Below, piece after piece: positions 55,214 through 63,814 of a stretch of DNA of 64,000 bases (positions are counted from its first letter, which is position 1; every line of letters begins with the position of its first letter). The position numbers were made by a program, and so were the translations under genes. This stretch comes from Planctomycetaceae bacterium (GTDB lineage Bacteria; Planctomycetota; Planctomycetia; Pirellulales; Pirellulaceae), in the NCBI GenBank assembly GCA_002726515.1, contig PBTE01000109.1, positions 1 to 64,000 on the forward strand, read 5' to 3'. The notes beneath the pieces were generated by a model, which had not been told where the DNA came from, searched no databases, and saw only the letters and a program-made list of their open reading frames with translations.

Positions 55214-56317
55214 CTACTTTAACTTTACTTTCGCCAGGTAGATGCTTGCCTTGCCCTGGTGACTGGAGTAGTAACTGACGTAAAGCAGGTTGTCGTGCCA
55301 AACCAAGCCAGGATAGCTGCAGTCGCCGCCGCTGGGAAGTTTCAGAATTCTGTGCATCTTCGGGTCGTCCACGTCGATCGCAGTCAGTGACAGGTTGGCG
55401 CCTGCGTCATGCATGCGACCGCCACCGATCCAGCCGTAGGAAGTCTCGATCAGGTTTGGGCCACCGAAGGCTTTGAAGTCATCCCCCAGGTCATACCACG
55501 TCCACGATTTCAGGTCGCCCGAACTTTTTCCCAGCAAGGCACTGATGTCGTTGCGGCGACTGAGGGCAAACCCGTTGCCGGAGGCATCGAATCGAATGGC
55601 TGTTTCACTGGATTGACCACCCATGTTGATCGCGTTCGATACGTGCCGCTGCCAGTCGCTACCGTTGCCACTTTTCATGAAGTGCACGACGTAGGTTCGA
55701 TCTTTGTTGGGGAGCCTCTCGTAGGCAAAACCCCAGCAGGTGTCACCACGCCACTTGGTCGTCCAGAGCCACCAGGGAGGATCCAGAATTTTTTGCGGGG
55801 CGACATTTTTCCAGTCGTCCGGATCGGGTCCATCAGCAAAGGCCACGAACGTCCCACCGGCACCGTCTTGATAGAGCATTCCCACAAGCATCAACCGATC
55901 GTCGGGCGTCACAGAAAAGTGGATTTCCCGCGTGTCCCAGCCCATCAGGTCGTTGAGTTGCGGCGATGTTGAGTCGATCAGGGTGGCCGTTTTCCATGAC
56001 TCACCGTCGCGAGACCTGAGAATTCTAACCCTGCCCACATCGCCCGAACCGGCATGCACCGTGCCTTCGCGAAATGCCAGAAAGAAGTGTTCGTGCCAGT
56101 AGATCATATCGGTGAAAGCGTTGTGGTCGGCCACGTCCCAGATCTTCCTGACTTCAACAAGTTCAGCGGATTTGCACGTGGGAGATTCGGTCGACACAGA
56201 GGTGACCCGGAGAGGCAAACTGTAGACGGGTGCATCCTCCGCTATGATGGATCCCGTTTCGACGGGCGACAGCGCGAATGACAGGGCGCAAAAGCGAATT
56301 ATTTTCAAGTATTTCAT
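55214..56317 (-). CDS. Exported sialidase-superfamily propeller protein
   Basis: A 367-residue protein with AAAGG 7 bases before the ATG at 56317; the frame extends to 56386 but lacks a ribosome-binding site there. The N-terminus is a signal peptide (hydrophobic residues about 5-17). The body opens with W-D-V-A-D-H-N-A-F-T-D-M-I-Y-W and F-F-L-A-F-R-E-G, a layout common in planctomycete proteins that databases label exo-alpha-sialidase. Only one clear Asp-box-like turn is seen (R-S-R-D-G-E-S-W). The sialidase arginine motif is absent. It precedes the cytoplasmic-type BNR gene by 274 bases on the same strand; the two may process one substrate outside and inside the cell. Confidence 0.8.
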   Translation of the reverse strand: MKYLKIIRFCALSFALSPVETGSIIAEDAPVYSLPLRVTSVSTESPTCKSAELVEVRKIWDVADHNAFTDMIYWHEHFFLAFREGTVHAGSGDVGRVRILRSRDGESWKTATLIDSTSPQLNDLMGWDTREIHFSVTPDDRLMLVGMLYQDGAGGTFVAFADGPDPDDWKNVAPQKILDPPWWLWTTKWRGDTCWGFAYERLPNKDRTYVVHFMKSGNGSDWQRHVSNAINMGGQSSETAIRFDASGNGFALSRRNDISALLGKSSGDLKSWTWYDLGDDFKAFGGPNLIETSYGWIGGGRMHDAGANLSLTAIDVDDPKMHRILKLPSGGDCSYPGLVWHDNLLYVSYYSSHQGKASIYLAKVKLK

Positions 56318-56976
56318 CAAGTGCCTTTGGTGGTTTGGCCTGTGGTATCCAGGTAAGTGACCGGGTTCCATTGTACGGAAGTACAACCAGTAAGCTAGGC
56401 TTTTGTAGTGAGGGAGGTTTGTTGTGGCGCTTTTTTTGACGTGTTGATTACTTCATTGTTTTACAGAGAAGGAGTGAGTGGTAAAACGTGATGTAAGCCA
56501 CCTGGAGAGCATCACTAGGTGGGAACCAGAATACAAGAAAATCACAACCTGGTTTCAACTGAAAAAGTCCAAACGTTTGGGGAACGAGCTACTTAAAACA
56601 GGGGTCGGCTTGACGACGAGAAAGAGAAATGAAACTATTGCGACAGTATTACGAGAGAATTAAAATTTCCAATACAAACCGGCATCTGGAACAGGAAGTG
56701 ATGTGACACGAAATTGTCTGACAGGCACTCAACTGCCCCAGGGGAAGCTCAATCTGGAGACCTGCAGTGAGATCGTGTCCCCGGCGGGCAGCCAGGCACT
56801 CGGGTATTTCTGTCAAATATGTTCCGCATGTCGTTCGACTCTCCGGCACTTGCAAATTTCAATAGACAACAGTCATCTTCGGTTAACGGCACAACTGACG
56901 AGAACAATTCATGGTTGATGATGACACCGAATCGCGACCGGATGCCGACCTTAGTACGACAAGGGGTGGTGGATCG
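56318..56976. other. AT-richer intergenic region
   Basis: 659 bases separate the propeller gene (-) and the SGNH hydrolase gene (+). The stretch at about 56395-56660 is visibly richer in A and T than neighbouring genes. It contains TTGACG at 56436 with TTTTAC at 56459 (17-base spacing) and AGAAGGAG at 56467-56474. A 61-codon frame from a GTG at 56478 follows, but the spacing to the AGAAGGAG is only 3 bases and the peptide is not recognisable. The SGNH frame itself is open from an ATG at 56911. Confidence 0.4.
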
Positions 56977-58662
56977 ATGAATCCACGCCGGAAAAAACTG
57001 TTAGCCAAGTTGTTCTTGGTGTTTGTGATGCCCGCGATGTTTTTCATGGCAGTCGAGGGAGTGCTGCGGATTTTACCCTTGGATTTTGAAACCGAGCCGG
57101 CGGTCAAGATTGAAGGAAGTACGGCGAGCTTTACTGAAGAGACGATTAACAACGAAAGGTATTATGTTGCCTCTAACGAGTCGTTTCGGCCTCCTAAAAT
57201 AAAAATACCCCGTGATAAGCAGCAGGGAGCTTTTCGGATTGTTAGTATCGGCGGGTCCGCGAGCAACGGGCTGCCACACGCCGTAGGCAATTCCTATCTG
57301 GACTACCTGCAGGATCTTTTTGTTCAGAATCTGCCTGATCAAAATGTTGAGGTCTACAACTTCGGGGGATCGGGTTTTGCCTCCTATCGTCTGAGAACGT
57401 TTATCGGCCAGATCGAACAGTTGCAACCCGACCTGGTGATCATTTACAGCGGAAACAATGAATTTGTTGAAGCTCGCAGGTATGCGACGCGCTCGGGGAT
57501 GACGTGGCGAATTCGACAATTCATTGTGAAGACCAGAATTGGTCAACTGTTGTCTCGTTCTATTTTGCAAACGAAACAAATTGTGCTCAACAACACGGTC
57601 GAAATTGCCGTTTACGACGATACGATTCAAAAGAAAGCATCTAACCTGCGAGCGGAACCCGGGCAAACCGAGATTGTTCTTTCGGAATACGAAGACAACA
57701 TACGGGCGATCATCGATGAAGCCCTGGGTTGGCAAGTTCCCGTACTCCTGTTTACCATCCCGGCGAACCTGCGGGACTGGCGCCCCCACGTTTCTTTCAG
57801 CAAATCCGAAGGCCCTGAGCGAGTGAAATGGTTGCAGGACTTTACCCGTGGGCGAGGCTGCTTCTTCGATGGTGAGTACAAAGAAGCCGAAGTCGCTTTT
57901 CGTAAAGTCATTTCAGTCGAGCCTTTGCATGCAGAAAGCTGCTACTTTCTGGGCAGAGCATTGGAAATGCAAGGACAAAAAGAAAGCTCCTTCGACATGT
58001 ACCTGCAGGCGAAAGAGCTGGATTACGGCCCCTTCCGGGCTTTGAATGTCATCAATGAGACACTGCGGAAGATTGCCGGTGAGAAGGAACAAGTCTACCT
58101 GGTCGATCTGGAACGGGAATTCATAAGTTGTGCCGAAGGCGTTGCCCCTGGTTTTGATTTGTTTGTTGACTACTGCCATCCCACGTACCGCGGCAACAGA
58201 ATCATCGCGAACAAGTCCTTTGAACGTATCGTCGCCGATAATTTGCTGGGTATCTCCGGCTTAACATCTGATGAGTCAGCCATCCAGTATTACGATCTTC
58301 GTGAGACAGAGCCCGATTCGGTCGGCCAGTACACCTGGAACAAGCTTTTCGCCTGGTACGTTGTATTGCACCAACACGAAGCGATTATCGCACTCTCCAA
58401 CAAGTTACAAACGGTCGAAGAGGGGATGATTGCTCAGGGTACGAGAAATCACATAGCTCGCTGGGCGGCGGTGTTGGCGGAGTACGAAGAGTTTAAAAAT
58501 GGAAAGTATCCGGTGAAGCCATGGGTCGATCAGGCGGAACTCAAAAAGTTTTCAGTCCACCTGGATTTCAAAAGGCTCTACCACGAGATGATACGCAAAT
58601 CACAGCGTGAAAACGGATTGCCCGATCACAAACTTCCCTGGTTGCGTGACGAGGTATACTAG
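56977..58662 (+). CDS. SGNH/GDSL hydrolase with internal TPR segment, membrane-anchored
   Basis: A 561-residue protein. The ATG at 56977 follows AAGGGGTG at a good distance; an in-frame ATG at 56911 would add 22 hydrophilic residues. One helix at about 10-30 anchors or exports it. SGNH blocks are I-G-G-S-A-S (nucleophile Ser94), the Gly of N-F-G-G-S-G (130-133), Y-S-G-N-N-E (Asn160 or Asn161) and D-Y-C-H-P-T (Asp398, His401). Residues about 297-352 form one or two tetratricopeptide-like helix pairs inserted between blocks III and V. The fold supports ester hydrolysis or acyl transfer on an exported polymer. The last 140 residues are helical. The next gene, on the other strand, is the acyl-CoA ligase. 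Confidence 0.85.
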   Translation: MNPRRKKLLAKLFLVFVMPAMFFMAVEGVLRILPLDFETEPAVKIEGSTASFTEETINNERYYVASNESFRPPKIKIPRDKQQGAFRIVSIGGSASNGLPHAVGNSYLDYLQDLFVQNLPDQNVEVYNFGGSGFASYRLRTFIGQIEQLQPDLVIIYSGNNEFVEARRYATRSGMTWRIRQFIVKTRIGQLLSRSILQTKQIVLNNTVEIAVYDDTIQKKASNLRAEPGQTEIVLSEYEDNIRAIIDEALGWQVPVLLFTIPANLRDWRPHVSFSKSEGPERVKWLQDFTRGRGCFFDGEYKEAEVAFRKVISVEPLHAESCYFLGRALEMQGQKESSFDMYLQAKELDYGPFRALNVINETLRKIAGEKEQVYLVDLEREFISCAEGVAPGFDLFVDYCHPTYRGNRIIANKSFERIVADNLLGISGLTSDESAIQYYDLRETEPDSVGQYTWNKLFAWYVVLHQHEAIIALSNKLQTVEEGMIAQGTRNHIARWAAVLAEYEEFKNGKYPVKPWVDQAELKKFSVHLDFKRLYHEMIRKSQRENGLPDHKLPWLRDEVY

Positions 58663-58926
58663 GGGTTCTCTTAAAGCCCCCGCCGGACTTCTCCCGCGCA
58701 GCAAAAGTGGCAGAGGCAACGGCCCGGCGTTCGGCCCTGAGTTGTGAGACGAAGACCCGTCGGTAGACAGTGATGCTTGAGTCACTCGAGAGTTTCGGCG
58801 TCTGCTCAGGATGTTGAGTTGCGGATCACGCATACTTCCTGAAATGTTCCACGCCTCTGTGGCGAAGTCATTTTGTCGGACAGGCGCAAAACGCAAGACA
58901 ATTCGAGATGGCTGCTGCGCCACCGG

Positions 58927-60552
58927 TCACTTGCGTTGACGTAACTCGAGTCGGCGAATCTTCCCGCTGATTGTCTTTGGCAGTTCGTCGACGAACTCGA
59001 TCTGACGCGGATACTTGTACGGTGCGGTCACGCGTTTTACGTGGTCTTGCAACTCTGTCTCAAGGTCCTGGCGATCCTGGTAGGCGGCGGCCAACACGAC
59101 AAATGCCCGGACAATCTCGCCGCGCACGGCATCTTTCTTCCCGACCACCGCTGCTTCGACCACAGCGGGGTGTTCCAGGAGCGCATTTTCCACCTCGAAA
59201 GGACCGATGCGGTAGGCAGAACTCGTAATCACGTCGTCGGACCGACCGATGAACCAGAAATAACCGTCCTCGTCCACCGTGGCACAATCACAGGTGTAGT
59301 ACCAACCGTGTCGGAACACCTCGGCGGTCTCTTCCGGAGCCTTCCAGTATTCACGAAATAAACCCAATGGCCGGTCGGGTTCGACGCGAACAGCAATCTG
59401 TCCTTCTTCACCTGGAGGTAGCCGATGACCCTCGTCATCAACAACTGCCAGGTCAATCCCCGGGGTGGGCAATCCCATCGATCCGGGTTTCACATCCACC
59501 CCTGGAAAGTTTCCGCACAACAAGACAGATTCAGTTTGTCCATAGCCGTCACGAATCTCCAAACCCGTTGCCTTGCGCCAGACATCGATCACTTCCGGAT
59601 TCAAGGGTTCCCCCGCTGCCACGCAGTGCCGCAGCGCTGCTGGTTGAAATGCATCCAGATCCTGTTGTACCAGCAGTCGGTAAATCGTAGGGGCGGAACA
59701 CATCGTTGTTACAGGATATTGTTCCAAGAGGGTCAGCACCTCCTGAGGTTCAAATCGACCGACGGTATGTTGAACAAACAGGCTGGCACCACAGATCCAG
59801 GGTCCGAACAAACTGGACCAGGCCGCTTTGGCCCAACCGGTATCCGAAATGTTCCAGTGCAAGTCATTTTCGGTCAGATCAAGCCAGAATCGTCCGGTGA
59901 CTTGATGCCCGATTCCATAGCTGGCATGCGTGTGCAACACCATCTTCGGCATGCCCGTGGTACCGGAGGTGAAGTAGATCAATGCGGGCGCATCACTACG
60001 CGTGTCACAGGGTTCGAATGTCGCACTCGCGGAATTGACAATGCCCTCGTAATTCTGCCAACCGTTTCGCTCTGGACCCAACAGGATTCGGTGTTTCAGA
60101 CAGGGCAGGTCATCATGAATTCCATCAATTCTTTCCGCCCCGGTAACATCCGTAATAACGGCTGCCACTTCGGCGATTTGAGTCCGGTAGGACAGGTCGC
60201 TGGAAGTTAATAAAGACGTGCCCGGCAACGCAACGAGACCGGCTTTGAAGATGCCGACCAGTGATTCCCACCAGGCAACCACTCTCGGTAAAATGACAAG
60301 CACCCGGTCACCAGGTCGAAGTCCCAAGTCGATCAGCGCTTGTGCTACCTGGTTGGATCGAGCGGAGATTTCTGCAAAGGTGATGAGCTGCTCCGTGTCC
60401 TGGCCGACCCAATGGATAGCTGCTTTGTCCGGGCGGGATTTTCCCCAAGCATCGACGACGTCCTTGCCGAAGTTAAACATTTCGGGAGATTCCCAGCGGA
60501 AGGATACTCTTTGCTGGCGGTAGTCGTCCAGATTCTTCATCCCGCTGGGCAT
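58927..60552 (-). CDS. Acyl-CoA synthetase (AMP-forming), medium/short-chain type
   Basis: A 541-residue ANL-superfamily enzyme that activates a carboxylic acid to its CoA thioester. GGGAG lies 9 bases before the ATG. The P-loop motif Y-F-T-S-G-T-T-G-M-P-K-M is at residues 193-204, the A5 motif is D-G-Y-G-Q-T-E-S, and the C-terminal catalytic Lys lies in T-I-S-G-K-I-R-R. Overall layout and the W-N-I-S-D-T-G-W-A-K segment are those of the medium-chain acyl-CoA synthetase (ACSM-type) group, which uses butyrate, isobutyrate and similar acids. It is the last gene of the mutase operon, 94 bases after the MeaB gene, and may supply its acyl-CoA substrate. Confidence 0.92.
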   Translation of the reverse strand: MPSGMKNLDDYRQQRVSFRWESPEMFNFGKDVVDAWGKSRPDKAAIHWVGQDTEQLITFAEISARSNQVAQALIDLGLRPGDRVLVILPRVVAWWESLVGIFKAGLVALPGTSLLTSSDLSYRTQIAEVAAVITDVTGAERIDGIHDDLPCLKHRILLGPERNGWQNYEGIVNSASATFEPCDTRSDAPALIYFTSGTTGMPKMVLHTHASYGIGHQVTGRFWLDLTENDLHWNISDTGWAKAAWSSLFGPWICGASLFVQHTVGRFEPQEVLTLLEQYPVTTMCSAPTIYRLLVQQDLDAFQPAALRHCVAAGEPLNPEVIDVWRKATGLEIRDGYGQTESVLLCGNFPGVDVKPGSMGLPTPGIDLAVVDDEGHRLPPGEEGQIAVRVEPDRPLGLFREYWKAPEETAEVFRHGWYYTCDCATVDEDGYFWFIGRSDDVITSSAYRIGPFEVENALLEHPAVVEAAVVGKKDAVRGEIVRAFVVLAAAYQDRQDLETELQDHVKRVTAPYKYPRQIEFVDELPKTISGKIRRLELRQRK

Positions 60553-60646
60553 GTTGATTCTCCCACGGAAACCCGTGCTCTAGCTGTAATCCAAAGTTGC
60601 CGGAAAATATTTTGTTGTCCTGTGATGCTGTACCTCCAATTACCGG

Positions 60647-61381
60647 TCAGCTTTCAGTTCTTAACTCCAGGACGGCCTTCCATAGTTCGTCCAGACCTTC
60701 TCCTTGAGTCGCACTGACCTTGAATATGGGAACGGGGCGACAACCGGGCAGGTTGAGTTGACCCTGGAGTTGAGCCATCACGGCGTCAGCACCGGGCAGG
60801 TCTGCCTTGTTCACCACGACCACATCGGCCACTTCCAAAATCCCTGCTTTTTCCCACTGAAGTTCATCACCCGTTTCCGGCTGCAGCAACAAAACCAATA
60901 TGTCCGCCAGTTCACGCACTGCCACATCTGCCTGGCCGGCACCGACGGTTTCGATCAGCACGATTTCAAAGCCGTATTCCAATAGAAGCTGACACATCAG
61001 GTCGAGATTTTCAGCGACTGCTTGACGGCCGCCAGGGGTCGCAACACTTCGAATGAATAGACCGGGGTCGGATGCAAGCGAAGACATGCGAATGCGATCG
61101 CCTAGCAGGGCCCCGCCGGTGTAGGGACTTTCTGGATCACAGGCCAGAACGGCCACTTGGATTCCGTCGTTGCGCAACCTTTCTGCAATTCGACCGACGA
61201 GACTGCTTTTTCCCACTCCGCCACTGCCTGTCAAGGCGACGACCGATCCGGTTGGCCTGGGCGTTACTTGCGTGCGAATGATTTCCGCACCTTCCGATTG
61301 GGTCGCATGTGAAAGCAGTCGTGCCAGCGCTCGACGGTCTTTCTGGCGAAACCGTTCGAAGAGTTCTTTCAAATCGCTCAC
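60647..61381 (-). CDS. meaB: MeaB-type GTPase, acyl-CoA mutase chaperone
   Basis: A 244-residue G3E-class P-loop GTPase that loads and protects B12-dependent acyl-CoA mutases. The GTG at 61381 is preferred: it lies 1 base after the stop of the B12 subunit, follows GGAG, and the upstream extension to 61498 overlaps that gene. The Walker A motif G-S-G-G-V-G-K-S is at residues 52-59, the switch segment contains E-T-V-G-A-G-Q, and the base-recognition N-K-A-D lies near 175. Length is on the short side of the family (usually 250-330), lacking part of the N-terminal arm or the C-terminal dimerisation helices. Its place between the mutase and ligase genes makes its partner clear. Confidence 0.92.
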   Translation of the reverse strand: MSDLKELFERFRQKDRRALARLLSHATQSEGAEIIRTQVTPRPTGSVVALTGSGGVGKSSLVGRIAERLRNDGIQVAVLACDPESPYTGGALLGDRIRMSSLASDPGLFIRSVATPGGRQAVAENLDLMCQLLLEYGFEIVLIETVGAGQADVAVRELADILVLLLQPETGDELQWEKAGILEVADVVVVNKADLPGADAVMAQLQGQLNLPGCRPVPIFKVSATQGEGLDELWKAVLELRTES

Positions 61382-61382
61382 G

Positions 61383-61802
61383 TCATCTCCGTTCACGTAG
61401 GAACTCAACGATGTCTTCAATCGGTGTGCCCGGACCGAAAACTCCTGTGACTCCCAGTTGCTGCAACTTCTGGACATCTGCTTCCGGAATGATCCCACCC
61501 ACCATGACCTTCACATTTTCCGTTCCCTGTTGCTGCAGCAAGTTGAGCAGATCCGGTAACAGTGTCATGTGGGCACCACTCAGGATGCTGATCCCCAGCC
61601 AGTCTGCGTCTTCGTCCGCGACCGCCTGGACCACCGCTTCAGGCGCCTGCCACAGACCGGCGTAGATGACGTGAAATCCGTGATCACGGAGTCCCCTCGC
61701 CACGACCTTGATTCCACGATCATGGCCATCCAGGCCAATCTTGGCCAGCACGATTCGTTGAGGGCGATCTGTTTCGTTCATGGAGTCAAGACGCAAAGAC
61801 AT
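61383..61802 (-). CDS. icmB: B12-binding small subunit of acyl-CoA mutase
   Basis: A 139-residue cobalamin-binding domain. The cofactor-lower-ligand motif D-G-H-D-R-G (Asp25, His27, Gly30) is intact, followed by the S-x-L motif as S-I-L-S-G and the G-G-I-I-P motif. The ATG at 61802 lies 4 bases past the mutase stop; an in-frame TTG at 61823 would overlap that gene, and an ATG at 61781 is a shorter alternative. A free B12 subunit of about 136-140 residues is the arrangement of isobutyryl-CoA mutase (IcmA plus IcmB); in methylmalonyl-CoA mutase the B12 domain is usually fused to the large subunit. The symbol reflects this and the signature residues of the large subunit. Confidence 0.88.
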   Translation of the reverse strand: MSLRLDSMNETDRPQRIVLAKIGLDGHDRGIKVVARGLRDHGFHVIYAGLWQAPEAVVQAVADEDADWLGISILSGAHMTLLPDLLNLLQQQGTENVKVMVGGIIPEADVQKLQQLGVTGVFGPGTPIEDIVEFLRERR

Positions 61803-61806
61803 TGTT

Positions 61807-63459
61807 TTACCAGGCCGCGCCAAGTCGGTAACGACCGAATATTTCTTCTAACACCTGCATCGATTCTCCCACGGTGACACGTGCTCTGGCGGTTTCCATG
61901 AGTGCAGGCATGACGTTTGTGCCGGTTTCCGCCACTCGTTTCAGCTCGTCCGTGGTGCGACGAACGTCGTCCCGGCTCCGCTGTTTTTTGATTTGTTGGA
62001 GGGATTGCAATTGATCACGTTCGGCCGATTCATCCAACTCCAGAAGTGGCAACGGCTTTTCGTCTGGTTGCTGAAAATCATTGACTCCCACGAGCACCTT
62101 TTGTTTTGCGTCGACAGCTTGTTGATAGGCGAAGGCCGCATCGCCAATTTCACGGCGGAAGAATCCTGTTTCAATGGCGGCCACCATACCGTGGTGCTGC
62201 TCAATGCGTTCGAAATACTCCTCGGCCTGTTGCTGCATCTGATCGGTGAGTGTTTCGACAAAATAGCTGCCCCCCAAGGGATCGACGGTGTTGGTCACGC
62301 CCGTTTCATAGGCCAGCACTTGTTGTGTTCGCAATGCCAGCGTGGCTGCATGTTCAGAGGGCAGGGCCAGTGTTTCATCCATGCTGTTGGTGTGTAATGA
62401 TTGGCAGCCTCCTAATACGGCTGCCATGGCCTGGTAGGCCACTCGCATCAGATTCACTTCCGGTTGTTTGTCTTGCAGCGAGCAACCGGCAGTCTGAGCA
62501 TGGAATCGCAACTTCCATGAAGATTCGCGTTGTGCGTGGTATCGGTTCTTCATCAAATCGGCCCACAAACGACGAGCCGCCCGGTACTTGGCAAGCTCTT
62601 CGAAAAGGTCGTTGTGTGCGTTGAAAAAGAAACTGAGGCGGGGTGCAAAGTCGTCGATGTTCATGCCGCGTTTTAGGCACTGCTCGACATAGTGCATGCC
62701 GTCAGCCAAGGTGAAAGCCAACTCCTGAACGGCCGTAGAACCCGCTTCGCGTATGTGGTAACCGCTGATGGAAACCGTGTTCCACAAAGGCGCGTGTTTC
62801 GTGCAATACTCGATCACATCTACGACGAGTTTAACGGAAGGCGTGGGGGGGAAGACAAATTCATTCTGTGCGTGAAACTCCTTCAGAATGTCGTTTTGAA
62901 GTGTGCCTCGCAGCTTGTGGGGATCGAAACCGCCATCTACAGCGGCCGCCACGTAGTATGCCATGATGACAAATGCCGGCGCGTTAATCGTCATCGATAC
63001 GGAAACCTGCTCCAGGTCGATGCCTGCGAAGAGCTGACGGACATCATCAATCGTATCGACGGCGACACCCAATCGTCCTACCTCACCACGTGATTGGTAG
63101 TGATCGCTGTCCAGGCCCATCAGGGTTGGCAGATCGAAGGCGGTGCTCAAGCCGGTTTGTCCTTTTTCGAGCAAGAACCGAAATCGCTCATTGGTCTGCC
63201 GCGCCGTACCATAGCCGGCAAATTGTCGCATCGTCCACAGTTGACCGCGGTGCATATTGGCATGCACACCGCGGGTGAATGGATATTGACCGGGATACCC
63301 CAGCTGTTCCTCGTCCGAAAAATTGTCCAGGTCGTCACTTGTGTAGAGTGGTTCAATTGGAAGGCCGCTAACAGTCGTTGCAGGCTGAGGACGAGAAGGA
63401 GCGGCGGCAAGCTCTTGTTGCCAGCGTTTTTTGGCATCAGAGATCAGGGGAGTCGACAC
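61807..63459 (-). CDS. icmA: Acyl-CoA mutase large subunit with isobutyryl-CoA mutase signature
   Basis: A 550-residue catalytic subunit of a coenzyme B12-dependent acyl-CoA mutase. It starts with GTG preceded by GAAGG. Family motifs are Y-P-F-T-R-G, G-L-S-T-A-F-D-L-P-T, S-M-T-I-N, L-Q-N-D-I-L-K-E, S-G-Y-H-I-R-E-A-G (His235, catalytic) and Q-T-A-G-C-S-L. Two residues decide specificity. Methylmalonyl-CoA mutase has Tyr89 and Arg207, which grip the substrate carboxylate; isobutyryl-CoA mutase has Phe80 and Gln198. Here the same places are Phe80 (M-R-Q-F-A-G) and Gln198 (E-F-H-A-Q-N), identical in numbering. Automatic annotation would probably call it methylmalonyl-CoA mutase. It interconverts, by inference, isobutyryl-CoA and n-butyryl-CoA. 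The operon continues with the B12 subunit, MeaB and the ligase. Confidence 0.9.
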   Translation of the reverse strand: MSTPLISDAKKRWQQELAAAPSRPQPATTVSGLPIEPLYTSDDLDNFSDEEQLGYPGQYPFTRGVHANMHRGQLWTMRQFAGYGTARQTNERFRFLLEKGQTGLSTAFDLPTLMGLDSDHYQSRGEVGRLGVAVDTIDDVRQLFAGIDLEQVSVSMTINAPAFVIMAYYVAAAVDGGFDPHKLRGTLQNDILKEFHAQNEFVFPPTPSVKLVVDVIEYCTKHAPLWNTVSISGYHIREAGSTAVQELAFTLADGMHYVEQCLKRGMNIDDFAPRLSFFFNAHNDLFEELAKYRAARRLWADLMKNRYHAQRESSWKLRFHAQTAGCSLQDKQPEVNLMRVAYQAMAAVLGGCQSLHTNSMDETLALPSEHAATLALRTQQVLAYETGVTNTVDPLGGSYFVETLTDQMQQQAEEYFERIEQHHGMVAAIETGFFRREIGDAAFAYQQAVDAKQKVLVGVNDFQQPDEKPLPLLELDESAERDQLQSLQQIKKQRSRDDVRRTTDELKRVAETGTNVMPALMETARARVTVGESMQVLEEIFGRYRLGAAW

Positions 63460-63814
63460 GTTAAACCTTCGAAAGACCGGGCCGGTGAGGGAGCTGGCAG
63501 GACCTGAGCCACAACAAAATTCTGGTAGGCGGTGTCACCAGAGGTGATTATACAGGACTCAGGCGTCTAGCGAGAAGGGAAGGGACTGGCAGCGGACTTT
63601 TAAATTTTCGCCAGGGACACGAAACGATACCTCGTGAGAGTCAGGGACAAGCCCGCCAGGACTCATGGTAGCGGCCCCGAGGACGTTGAACAGAATGGTG
63701 GGTTGGAAATTGGTAACTGCCCGTGGCAGGGATCCGGTTACCGGTACATCGATTAGAAGCTTGTGGAGTACAATGGGGCAAATGGACCCTGGAACGTGTG
63801 GTTATCATTAGAAA
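63460..63814. other. Intergenic region, divergent promoters expected
   Basis: 355 bases between the mutase operon (-) and a truncated gene (+). On the minus strand TATAAT (63546-63551) is a perfect -10 hexamer about 90 bases before the mutase start, but the -35 region is poor. No cobalamin riboswitch motif was recognised. A 101-codon minus-strand frame at 63641-63946 overlaps the start of the next gene and is not supported. Confidence 0.45.

Noticed and set aside
56478-56663. 61-codon frame as a gene
   Set aside because: Spacing from AGAAGGAG to the GTG is only 3 bases and the peptide matches nothing I recognise; kept only as a low-interest finding.
58600-58923. 107-codon minus-strand frame between the SGNH and ligase genes
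   Set aside because: It overlaps the end of the SGNH gene antisense and has no start signal or recognisable motif.
61382-61498. Longer N-terminus for the MeaB GTPase
   Set aside because: It would overlap the B12 subunit gene by over 110 bases in another frame; the GTG at 61381 has a good ribosome-binding site.
63460-63814. Cobalamin riboswitch upstream of the mutase operon
   Set aside because: No B12-box-like conserved segment could be found on the minus strand.
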